Below are positions 1-5,886 of a DNA stretch of 6,080 nucleotides, piece by piece. Made by a program: the position numbers and the translations under genes. Source of the stretch: an uncultured beta proteobacterium. Lineage in GTDB: Bacteria > Pseudomonadota > Gammaproteobacteria > Burkholderiales > Burkholderiaceae_C. The stretch covers positions 1 through 6,080 of the forward strand of contig CAIYNH010000159.1 in NCBI GenBank assembly GCA_903927495.1, read 5' to 3'. Numbering within the stretch: position 1 is the first letter of the stretch; each line of letters starts with the position of its first letter. Under the pieces are notes generated by a model. That model saw only the letters and a list, made by a program, of their open reading frames with translations, searched no databases and was not told where the DNA came from.

Positions 1-144
1 ACCCGTGCCCTGATCGACTACGACGCAACGCTCAAGCCTGAGTTGAGCAAAGCCGGCTTTGTGACCCGCGATGCCCGTGAAGTTGAACGTAAGAAGGTCG
101 GTTTGCACGGTGCTCGCCGTCGCAAGCAGTTCAGCAAGCGTTAA
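1..144 (+). CDS. rpsI: 30S ribosomal protein S9, C-terminal part (5' truncated by window)
   Basis: Only the last 47 codons and the TAA stop are inside the window; the gene begins to the left. The translation shows the hallmark S9 C-terminus: a segment reading [19 protein letters not shown], then [14 protein letters not shown], and the very basic tail ending RRRKQFSKR. In the family this tail reaches into the ribosomal P site and contacts the anticodon stem-loop of the tRNA. In bacteria rpsI normally follows rplM in one operon, so rplM is expected just upstream, outside this window. The identification rests on the near-invariant QFSKR end and is secure despite truncation. Nothing appears damaged in the visible part. 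Confidence 0.97.
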   Translation, partial: TRALIDYDATLKPELSKAGFVTRDAREVERKKVGLHGARRRKQFSKR

Positions 145-162
145 TTTTTCGCACTCAAGTAC

Positions 163-197
163 AGCAGCCGCCCGAATCCAGGTTCTGGCGGCTGTTT
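163..197 (+). terminator. candidate hairpin terminator after rpsI
   Basis: A perfect 8-bp inverted repeat, CAGCCGCC (165-172) and GGCGGCTG (187-194), lies 20 bp after the rpsI stop. G164 with T195 and A163 with T196 can extend it, and GAA (174-176) can pair with TTC (183-185) inside the loop. Only three T residues follow the stem, so as a Rho-independent terminator it is weak and may act as an attenuator or as a 3'-end-protecting stem for the ribosomal-protein mRNA. The structure was read by eye; no folding energy was computed. Confidence 0.55.
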
Positions 198-222
198 GCA
201 TGTTGGGTTTGCGAATGCTGTC

Positions 223-951
223 ATGCGACTGCGTTTATTAATTCGCCGTTTGACCGTCAGTGCACCGCGGATGGCGGTACACAGCGCACTGCCTTGGCCA
301 TTGCGCTGGGCATTTATTGCCATCGTGTTTGGTTTTTGTGCCGCTATTGCGCTGTGGGCATTTGAGTTTGGAAAAGACATTGCGGGTCTGGATCGCGGCA
401 CCAAAGAGCAGTTGCAGCATGTGAACCTTGAAAATGAGGCCTTGCACGCTGAAGTAGCCTCTTTGAAAGAGGCACGCAACAAGGCCCAGTCGATTGCCAA
501 TACGGCTGATACTCTTCTGACCACTGAAAAAGTAGCGAAAGAAAGACTCGCCTCGATCAACCAGCAACTGGCCGCTGAAAATCAGCGTCTTAAAGATGAT
601 CTTGGTTTTTTTGAGCAACTCATTCCCGCCTCTGGCGGTTCCGGTTTGGCGATTCGTGGCTTACAAGCGGAACTGCTCAAGACAGGCGAGCTTCAGTGGC
701 AGGTGCTGGTGATTCAGGCGGTGAAAAATCCGGCAGAATTCAGTGCTCAGTTGGAGTTGACATTTACCGGCCTGCAAGGCGGTAAGCCCTGGTCAGCCAA
801 TTTGCCTCAAGGTGCCATGAGCTTTAAACTCAAACAATACGGTCGATTGCAGGGTGTTTATCGGCCCCCGGCGCAAGTTGTGGTGAAGGGCTTGACTGCC
901 AAAGTGCTGGAAGGCACGGTAACCAAGGTGGCTCAGAGCGTCAAGCTCTGA
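223..951 (+). CDS. DUF6776-like bitopic membrane coiled-coil protein
   Basis: The product is 242 aa from ATG 223. A basic N-terminus (residues 1-28, several Arg) precedes one hydrophobic membrane segment at about 29-47, suggesting an inner-membrane anchor with the rest in the periplasm. Residues about 56-130 are rich in Glu, Lys, Gln, Leu and Ala with heptad-like spacing, consistent with a coiled coil. The motif LGFFEQLIPASG (127-138) and a beta-rich C-terminal domain to 242 resemble the family I recall as DUF6776, always uncharacterised and often next to bactofilin in betaproteobacteria. The frame is open back to a TTG at 196, but that codon sits in the base of the rpsI hairpin, so ATG 223 is preferred. 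No clear Shine-Dalgarno is visible. The bactofilin gene starts 41 bp downstream, suggesting co-transcription and perhaps a membrane partner role, which is inference. Confidence 0.8.
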   Translation: MRLRLLIRRLTVSAPRMAVHSALPWPLRWAFIAIVFGFCAAIALWAFEFGKDIAGLDRGTKEQLQHVNLENEALHAEVASLKEARNKAQSIANTADTLLTTEKVAKERLASINQQLAAENQRLKDDLGFFEQLIPASGGSGLAIRGLQAELLKTGELQWQVLVIQAVKNPAEFSAQLELTFTGLQGGKPWSANLPQGAMSFKLKQYGRLQGVYRPPAQVVVKGLTAKVLEGTVTKVAQSVKL

Positions 952-978
952 TCGATTGCACGTTTATGATTCTTTTTC

Positions 979-983
979 AGGAG
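979..983 (+). promoter_or_regulatory. Shine-Dalgarno deciding the bactofilin start
   Basis: AGGAG lies 9 nt upstream of ATG 993 and downstream of the alternative in-frame ATG 966. This favours 993 as the real start and removes nine residues from the longer reading. Confidence 0.8.
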
Positions 984-992
984 TTTCTCGTC

Positions 993-1388
993 ATGTTCAA
1001 CAAGAAAAAACAACCCGCCATCAAAAGCCTGATAGCGCAGGACTGCCAGCTTGAAGGTCATTTCACCTTTGCCGATGGGCTGCGGCTGGATGGCAGCCTA
1101 AAAGGCAATATTCTGGGTTCGCCTGAACGCCCGAGCATTTTGGTGATCTCCGAGACTGCATCGGTAACGGGTGAAGTGCAAGCCGACCATATTATTTTGA
1201 ATGGCACGGTGAACGGCCCGGTGCACGCGCGCGTGATGCTCGAGTTGCAACCCAAAGCGCGTATTAATGGCGATGTGATTTACAAGGCGCTGGAGATGCA
1301 CCAGGGTGCTTTGGTTGACGGGCGTTTGTGCCCCAAGTTAGAAGCCGAAGAAAAACCCACACTGAAACTAGCGGCAAATAACCAGTAG
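993..1388 (+). CDS. bactofilin (polymer-forming cytoskeletal protein)
   Basis: This 131-aa protein has a short basic N-terminus (MFNKKKQ), a central bactofilin domain at about residues 11-114 and a short charged tail. The domain shows the right-handed beta-helix pattern: repeated short strands with Gly turns (LEGHF, LDGSLKGNI, VTGEV, LNGTVNGPV, INGDV, VDGRL). Bactofilins polymerise without nucleotide into filaments on the inner face of the membrane and organise cell-wall enzymes, affecting shape, stalks or polarity. The start at ATG 993 is chosen over the in-frame ATG at 966 because AGGAG at 979-983 lies 9 nt before it and the basic N-terminus fits the family. A TATGAT hexamer at 965-970 could be a -10 element but has no good -35. 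The membrane coiled-coil gene directly upstream is a plausible partner, and a murein endopeptidase lies nearby on the other strand. Confidence 0.93.
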   Translation: MFNKKKQPAIKSLIAQDCQLEGHFTFADGLRLDGSLKGNILGSPERPSILVISETASVTGEVQADHIILNGTVNGPVHARVMLELQPKARINGDVIYKALEMHQGALVDGRLCPKLEAEEKPTLKLAANNQ

Positions 1389-1430
1389 TTTAATTCTTGA
1401 TTGAATTACTGTACTATTCGTCGAATTCAA
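1389..1430 (+). promoter_or_regulatory. candidate erpA promoter with overlapping inverted repeats
   Basis: The short AT-rich gap before erpA holds TTTAAT (1389-1394), a 17-bp spacer and TACTAT (1412-1417), a weak sigma70-like pair (3/6 and 4/6 consensus matches). Two interleaved inverted repeats surround it: TAATTC (1391-1396) with GAATTA (1403-1408), and TTGAATT (1401-1407) with AATTCAA (1424-1430). These could be an operator or simply AT-rich sequence. I cannot match them to the known IscR site types. Promoter and operator status are inferred only. Confidence 0.35.
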
Positions 1431-1446
1431 ATTTACGGAGAAATTC

Positions 1447-1812
1447 ATGAGTGCTGTGGCCGAAGATATTCAGACCGAGATGCCTGCCCCGATCCTGTTT
1501 ACAGACAGTGCAGCGGCCAAGGTCGCTGACCTGATTGCTGAAGAAGGTAACCCTGACCTGAAACTGCGCGTGTTCGTGCAGGGTGGTGGCTGTTCCGGTT
1601 TTCAGTATGGTTTTACGTTTGATGAAATTACCAATGAAGATGACACCACCATGTCCAAGAATGGGGTGTCCTTGCTGATTGATGCCATGAGTTACCAGTA
1701 TTTGGTTGGGGCTGAAATCGACTACAAAGAAGACCTGCAGGGCGCTCAGTTTGTCATTAAAAACCCGAATGCCACGACCACCTGTGGCTGTGGCTCAAGC
1801 TTTTCAACCTGA
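1447..1812 (+). CDS. erpA: A-type iron-sulfur cluster insertion protein ErpA
   Basis: This 121-aa protein belongs to the IscA/ErpA/SufA HesB-like family, which binds an Fe-S cluster and passes it to apo-proteins. The three conserved cysteines are present: C49 in [13 protein letters not shown], and C113 and C115 in TTCGCGSSF near the C-terminus. The overall pattern ([15 protein letters not shown] at the start, [24 protein letters not shown] before the CGCG motif) fits ErpA better than IscA, and no iscSUA or hscBA genes are adjacent. ErpA in E. coli supplies clusters to IspG and IspH and to respiratory enzymes. ATG 1447 is supported by GGAG at 1437-1440, 6 nt upstream. The gene follows the bactofilin by 58 bp and converges with anmK, whose stop is only 6 bp away. 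Length and residues look intact. Confidence 0.95.
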   Translation: MSAVAEDIQTEMPAPILFTDSAAAKVADLIAEEGNPDLKLRVFVQGGGCSGFQYGFTFDEITNEDDTTMSKNGVSLLIDAMSYQYLVGAEIDYKEDLQGAQFVIKNPNATTTCGCGSSFST

Positions 1813-1823
1813 ACCAACTCAGG
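1808..1823. terminator. small shared hairpin at the erpA/anmK convergent ends
   Basis: CCTGA (1808-1812) and TCAGG (1819-1823) form a perfect 5-bp stem around a 6-nt loop. The TGA stop codon of each convergent gene makes up part of one arm. There is no clear U-tract on either strand, so a true bidirectional terminator is uncertain. No other terminator was seen at this junction, where the genes are separated by only 6 bp. Confidence 0.25.
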
Positions 1824-2934
1824 CTGGGTAAATCGCACCCAGGATGCGTTGACCCCGGCTGCCTGTGATAGGTTCCAAATGGAGTGCTTCACGCCGCATG
1901 GCTTTGCCGGCCAGCCAGGCGAAGGCGGCGGCCTCCACTTGAAGTGCTGGCAGCCCGTGTGCTTCAGAGTTTTCTACTGAAACACCTGGAAGCAGCATTT
2001 GCATACGCTGCAGCAAATTTGCATTGAACGCACCACCACCACAGACGATCAGTTTTTTGCTATCTATTGCGTAGTGCCTTACACAAGCTGCACAAGCGTT
2101 AGCGGTTAATTCCGTTAAGGTAGCTTGGACATCGATTGGGGTCAAATCGGGAAACCCGGCGAGTTTTTCTGCCAGCCATTTTGAATTGAATAAATCACGT
2201 CCCGTGCTCTTGGGTGGTGCCAAGGCAAAGAACGGCTCAGAGAGCATGGCATTGAGTAAATCTGACTGCACCCGGCCGGCAGCAGCCCAATGGCCATAGA
2301 CATCAAAGGCCTGCCCCAGATGGCGCAGACACCAGGCATCCATCAGCACATTGCCCGGACCGCAGTCAAAGCCCAGTACGTCTTGGGTCAAGTTCGGGCC
2401 GATCACGGTCAGGTTGGCCATGCCGCCGATATTGAGAACCGCTATGGTTTGGCCTGAGTGACCAAATACGGCTTGATGAAAAACCGGCACCAGTGGCGCA
2501 CCTTGGCCGCCCGCTGCGACATCTCGACTTCGGAAGTCAGCCACTACATCAATGCCAGTCAACTCCGCCAGCAGCGCTGGGTTGGCCAATTGCAGGGTGT
2601 AGCCGGTGTCGTCGTGCAGCTGAGGTTGGTGGCGAACGGTTTGCCCGTGCGCACCGATGGCAAGGACCTGCTTGGGGTTTAGCGACGCGCTCGACAACAA
2701 CTCCTTGACCACCTTCGCATAGACCCGCATCAGGGCATTGGCTGCCAGTGCGGCACGATGCAATTCGTTGGGGCCAGGCTGATTGAGTGCCAGCAATTCG
2801 GCAGTCAAAGGCAATGCGAGCGGTGCGCTGGCGTGTGTCAATACGCTTAATCGATCGGCTTCGAGCTTGATCAGTACACCATCAACACCGTCGAGTGAGG
2901 TTCCCGACATCAGGCCGATGTAGTACTCCGGCAT
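1819..2934 (-). CDS. anmK: anhydro-N-acetylmuramic acid kinase
   Basis: AnmK (371 aa here, about the usual family length) is a cytoplasmic sugar kinase of the ASKHA fold. It opens the 1,6-anhydro ring of anhMurNAc and phosphorylates it to MurNAc-6-phosphate in peptidoglycan recycling. Visible motifs are the N-terminal phosphate-binding loop GLMSGTSLDGVD (7-18), GAHGQT (94-99), DFRSRDVAAGGQGAPLVP (133-150), NIGGMAN (168-174), GFDCGPGN (188-195) whose D190 is the likely catalytic base, PKSTGRDLFN (241-250), CGGGAFN (298-304) and the C-terminal EAAAFAWLAG (334-343). All look intact. The start at 2934 is the first ATG and places the glycine-rich loop correctly; no good Shine-Dalgarno is seen. It begins 23 bp after the stop of the M23 endopeptidase gene on the same strand, so the two are probably co-transcribed and translation may depend on upstream ribosomes. 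Confidence 0.97.
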   Translation of the reverse strand: MPEYYIGLMSGTSLDGVDGVLIKLEADRLSVLTHASAPLALPLTAELLALNQPGPNELHRAALAANALMRVYAKVVKELLSSASLNPKQVLAIGAHGQTVRHQPQLHDDTGYTLQLANPALLAELTGIDVVADFRSRDVAAGGQGAPLVPVFHQAVFGHSGQTIAVLNIGGMANLTVIGPNLTQDVLGFDCGPGNVLMDAWCLRHLGQAFDVYGHWAAAGRVQSDLLNAMLSEPFFALAPPKSTGRDLFNSKWLAEKLAGFPDLTPIDVQATLTELTANACAACVRHYAIDSKKLIVCGGGAFNANLLQRMQMLLPGVSVENSEAHGLPALQVEAAAFAWLAGKAMRREALHLEPITGSRGQRILGAIYPA

Positions 2935-2957
2935 GACGCTGGGTTGACTGCGTGGGC

Positions 2958-4355
2958 TTATTGGGCGCTCGCAGTTTGCATGCTGCTGGCAGCCAGCAAG
3001 GCAACTCTGGTTTGCGCGGCGTAGCGGTCAAAGGCCGGCTTGGCTGCAGCGGTGACCGGGACGGCTTCACTTTGCCGAGCCAGGGTCAATGGGTCCATGT
3101 GCTGACCGTTGACGCGAAATTCGAAGTGCAAGTGGGGGCCGGTAGCCCACCCAGTGGAGCCGACTGCGCCGATGTTTTGACTTTGGCTAATGGATTGACC
3201 CTTGCGCACGTCGATGCGACTCAAGTGGGCATACACGGTGGTGTTTCTGGCATTGTGTTTGACGAAAATTACGTTTCCAAAGCCATTTTGTTTACCGGCA
3301 AAGTCGACCACGCCGTCTCCCACGCTACGCACTGCGGTGCCTGTGGGGGCACCATAGTCAATACCCAAATGGGCCCGCATGGTTTGCAAAATTGGATGCA
3401 GTCGCATCTTGAAGCCACTGGTGATGCGCGAAAAGGCCATGGGAGAGGCTAAAAATGCCCGGCGCAGGCTTTGGCCGTCTAGCGTGTAGTAACCGCCCTT
3501 GCTGCTGGGGGTGCCGGCTTGGGGTGTAGCACCTGCCGGCTGATTGGCGACAGGCTCCTGAAACCACATGGCCTGGTAGGTCTTGCCTTTGTTGACAAAC
3601 TCGGCGCTCAACACACGACCAGCGCGCACTGGTTCGCCGTCAGCCTCGAGAGTTTCATAGACCACAGAAAAACGGTCACCTTTGCGCAGGGCGCGGTGAA
3701 AGTCGATGTCGCCAGAGAAAATCTCGGCTACCTGGGTCGCCACGGCATCTGGAATTTTGGCTTCGTCAGTGGCGGCAAACAGCGAGCTTTGAATCACGCC
3801 ACCGGCCAAACGGGTTGAGGCTGTCAAGGCTGCGGTCTCGAGGTGTGAGCTAAAACCCTTCTCGCCGCGCTCAATCACCAGACGTTTGAACTGACCGTCG
3901 GTGTCAGCGCTCCAGCGCGCGGTGAGTTTATTCAGGCGCTGATTGTCCAAGGCTTCGACAGTTACCTGACGACCGCTTCGGCCGAGCAATATTCTCTGCA
4001 CTGTGACATCACCGCGCAGGTAGTTTGCGGCTTCGACATCATCCACGCCCAGGCGTTTGAGCAGGGTGTCGGCCGTGTCACTGGCGCGGGTCACGTCGGT
4101 GCGGTATAGCACCAGGGGGGCAGGACTTGTATCGCTATTAGCACCTGGCAGAGCCAGTGTTGGTACCGTTTCAATGATCTGACGCATTGGCAAATCAGCG
4201 GCATCAGGTGCCAGCGATGCCACAGCAAAGGCACCACCTGCGCCAGCCAGCAGCATTGCCGCGACGAGGGCTGTGACACGGTGGGGGTATTGCGCCAGCA
4301 GACGCGAAACAGTGTTCAAACCTTCTTGTCCACTTGCTATAAATTGATTGATCAA
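2958..4355 (-). CDS. membrane-anchored M23 murein endopeptidase (MepM-like)
   Basis: The product is 465 aa. Residues about 27-48 form a single membrane segment or uncleaved signal anchor; about 80-270 is a periplasmic region with OapA/Csd3-like character; a Pro/Gly/Ser linker spans about 270-287; the M23 (LytM) domain is at about 310-425. Zinc ligands are visible as H329 and D333 in HLGID and H410 in HLH, with H377 (YAHLS) and H408 as catalytic histidines, so the enzyme is probably active. MepM-type enzymes cut D-Ala-mDAP cross-links to allow wall expansion. An Ala-rich tail follows (about 430-465). The only usable start is TTG 4355: upstream codons to an in-frame stop near 4443 include no ATG, GTG or TTG, and the next ATG (codon 34) lies inside the membrane segment. 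It heads a likely operon with anmK, coupling wall cleavage to fragment recycling. The family call is firm; the exact cleavage specificity is inferred. Confidence 0.92.
   Translation of the reverse strand: MINQFIASGQEGLNTVSRLLAQYPHRVTALVAAMLLAGAGGAFAVASLAPDAADLPMRQIIETVPTLALPGANSDTSPAPLVLYRTDVTRASDTADTLLKRLGVDDVEAANYLRGDVTVQRILLGRSGRQVTVEALDNQRLNKLTARWSADTDGQFKRLVIERGEKGFSSHLETAALTASTRLAGGVIQSSLFAATDEAKIPDAVATQVAEIFSGDIDFHRALRKGDRFSVVYETLEADGEPVRAGRVLSAEFVNKGKTYQAMWFQEPVANQPAGATPQAGTPSSKGGYYTLDGQSLRRAFLASPMAFSRITSGFKMRLHPILQTMRAHLGIDYGAPTGTAVRSVGDGVVDFAGKQNGFGNVIFVKHNARNTTVYAHLSRIDVRKGQSISQSQNIGAVGSTGWATGPHLHFEFRVNGQHMDPLTLARQSEAVPVTAAAKPAFDRYAAQTRVALLAASSMQTASAQ
4315..4343 (+). promoter_or_regulatory. 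candidate sigma70 promoter for tyrS (extended -10)
   Basis: TTCAAA (4315-4320, 4/6 to the -35 consensus), a 17-bp spacer and TATAAA (4338-4343, 5/6 to the -10) preceded by TGC, giving an extended -10. It points toward tyrS and would start transcription near 4350, leaving a leader of about 144 nt. The element lies within codons 5-14 of the opposing peptidase gene. It is the best promoter-like match I noticed in the window, but read by eye only. Confidence 0.5.
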
Positions 4356-4453
4356 AACTGAATCCAGAACGAGTGTGTTGTATTTATGCGATACCCGGGA
4401 AGAAAGCGCGACGAATGCGGCACTTAAAATCAGGCGGAGAAACTACTTTCGAG

Positions 4454-4459
4454 TATAAA
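4454..4459 (+). promoter_or_regulatory. alternative -10 box close to tyrS
   Basis: TATAAA at 4454-4459 would place a transcription start near 4466, giving a leader of about 28 nt before ATG 4494. The hexamer at the proper -35 spacing (CAGGCG at 4431-4436) is poor, so this is a weaker or activator-dependent alternative to the upstream promoter candidate. Confidence 0.3.
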
Positions 4460-4493
4460 CCAGGCCCAGCCGGGCGCATCCAGAAAAACCCTT

Positions 4494-5738
4494 ATGACAC
4501 TTTCCCCAACCCCTGCATCGCTTGTAACCGATCGTGTCAAGGAGGCACTGGCCGTGACACTGCGCGGCTGCGAAGAACTGATTCCGCAAGATGACTGGCT
4601 GAAAAAGCTGGCTCGTTCAGAAGCCACCGGAACTCCGCTGCGCATCAAACTGGGACTCGATCCAACTGCCCCCGACATCCACATTGGTCACACGGTGGTG
4701 CTCAACAAAATGCGTCAGTTGCAGGATCTGGGTCACACCGTGATTTTTTTGATCGGTGACTTCACCACTTTGATTGGGGACCCGTCGGGGCGCAACAGCA
4801 CACGCCCACCACTGAGCCGTGAGCAAATCGAGGTCAATGCCCAAACCTACTATCGACAGGCTTCAATGGTCCTGGATCCGGCCAAGACCGAGATTCGCTA
4901 CAACAGCGAGTGGGGCGATGCCTTGGGGTCGCGTGGCATGATTCAACTGGCAGCACGCTACACAGTGGCGCGCATGATGGAGCGCAACGATTTTCATGAC
5001 CGGTTCCAGTCCGGTACGCCGATCAGCGTGCATGAGTTTCTGTACCCGCTGATGCAGGGCTATGACTCAGTCGCGCTCAAGAGTGACCTGGAACTGGGCG
5101 GAACTGACCAAAAATTTAACTTGCTGGTGGGGCGCCACCTGCAAGCTGAATATGGGCAGGAGCCGCAGTGCATTTTGACCATGCCGTTGCTTGAGGGCTT
5201 GGACGGGATCGAAAAAATGTCCAAAAGCAAGGGCAACTACATTGGCATCAGCGAGGATGCCAACACCATGTTTGCCAAGGTTTTGAGCATTTCTGATGTG
5301 CTGATGTGGCGCTGGTACACGCTGCTCAGCTTTCAAAGCGAGGCCGCCATTGCTGCGCTCAAGTCGGAAGTGCAAGCCGGGCGCAACCCCAAGGAGGCCA
5401 AAGTGGCGCTGGCCAAAGAAATCACAACACGTTTTCACTCCAAGGCCGCAGCTGGCGCGGCCGAGCAAGATTTCATCAACCGCTCCCGCGGCGGCGTGCC
5501 CGACGAAATTGCTGAATTGAACCTGCCACTGGGCGAGGGTGGTGTTGCACTTGGGATTGGGGCACTGCTCAAGCTGGCGGGTTTGGCGGCTTCTGCCGGC
5601 GAAGGCAATCGTTTGATTGACGGTGGTGGTGTACGCGTGGACTCCAGCGTGGTGAGTGATAAAGGCCTGAAACTCGGTGCCGGCACCTACGTCCTGCAGG
5701 TTGGCAAACGCAAGTTTGCCCGGGTCACTTTGGGTTGA
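4494..5738 (+). CDS. tyrS: tyrosyl-tRNA synthetase (KMSKS/TyrZ-type)
   Basis: TyrRS is a class I aminoacyl-tRNA synthetase that charges tRNA-Tyr with tyrosine using ATP. The 414-aa product carries the HIGH signature (63-66, PDIHIGHTVVLNKMRQLQ), the tyrosine-pocket segment YPLMQGYDSV (184-193), GGTDQ (202-206), and KMSKS at 242-246 within IEKMSKSKGNYIG. The C-terminal S4-like RNA-binding domain (about 352-413, with LIDGGGVRVD) completes the expected architecture. The KMSKS form (rather than the KFGKT of E. coli TyrS) places it with the TyrZ-like branch. ATG 4494 is taken as the start because the TDRVKEALAVT segment after it looks like the usual N-terminus of relatives. However, no Shine-Dalgarno precedes it, while AAGGAGG at 4539-4545 precedes an in-frame GTG at 4554 (codon 21). 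The gene is divergent from the M23 peptidase and followed by dtd. Confidence 0.97.
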   Translation: MTLSPTPASLVTDRVKEALAVTLRGCEELIPQDDWLKKLARSEATGTPLRIKLGLDPTAPDIHIGHTVVLNKMRQLQDLGHTVIFLIGDFTTLIGDPSGRNSTRPPLSREQIEVNAQTYYRQASMVLDPAKTEIRYNSEWGDALGSRGMIQLAARYTVARMMERNDFHDRFQSGTPISVHEFLYPLMQGYDSVALKSDLELGGTDQKFNLLVGRHLQAEYGQEPQCILTMPLLEGLDGIEKMSKSKGNYIGISEDANTMFAKVLSISDVLMWRWYTLLSFQSEAAIAALKSEVQAGRNPKEAKVALAKEITTRFHSKAAAGAAEQDFINRSRGGVPDEIAELNLPLGEGGVALGIGALLKLAGLAASAGEGNRLIDGGGVRVDSSVVSDKGLKLGAGTYVLQVGKRKFARVTLG

Positions 5739-5886
5739 TCACACTGACTCGCAGCAGGCACCTGCACTCACAAGTTTTCATTGCTTAATTTCATGACTTC
5801 TGCCAAACCCCAATGAGTTACAGCCACTTCGAATTTGTTAATGGCCACGCCGGCTTCAGTTCATTCGATTTTGATGGGTCGGCTCC
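5739..5886 (+). other. tyrS-dtd intergenic region with chained tiny ORFs
   Basis: This 148-bp stretch has no recognisable gene. A 7-codon ORF (ATG 5793, stop 5814-5816) overlaps by ATGA with a 25-codon ORF (ATG 5813, stop 5888-5890), which in turn overlaps the dtd ATG by another ATGA. None has a clear Shine-Dalgarno. The 25-aa product (beginning MSYSHFEFVNG, Phe-rich) is not one I recognise. The only hairpin seen is a short one, GCAG-GCAC-CTGC, before a brief T run near 5775, too weak to call a terminator. Confidence 0.4.

Noticed and set aside
141..618. Leftward open frames of 126-139 codons opposite the DUF6776-like gene
   Set aside because: They overlap the end of rpsI and a protein with clear membrane and coiled-coil architecture; their translations show no domain features.
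2031..2045. CACCACCACCA short trinucleotide run in anmK
   Set aside because: It encodes the CGGGAFN glycine motif of the kinase and is not an independent repeat.
2952..3452. A 166-codon rightward open frame antisense to the M23 peptidase
   Set aside because: It mirrors the coding strand of a well-supported gene, has no recognisable motif or ribosome-binding site, and is explained by codon bias of the real gene.
4344..4355. FNR/ANR-like site TTGAT-TG-ATCAA at the peptidase start
   Set aside because: The half-sites match TTGAT/ATCAA but the spacer is 2 nt instead of the 4 nt required for FNR-type binding.
4373..4594. A 73-codon rightward open frame in the peptidase-tyrS gap, overlapping tyrS
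   Set aside because: It runs out of frame into well-supported tyrS, has no Shine-Dalgarno or recognisable motif, and its length is within chance expectation.
5067..5468. A 133-codon leftward open frame within tyrS
   Set aside because: It is a shadow of tyrS codons; no start signal or family resemblance is seen.
5740..5785. Possible tyrS terminator around GCAG-GCAC-CTGC
   Set aside because: The stem is only 4 bp and the T run is short and distant from it.
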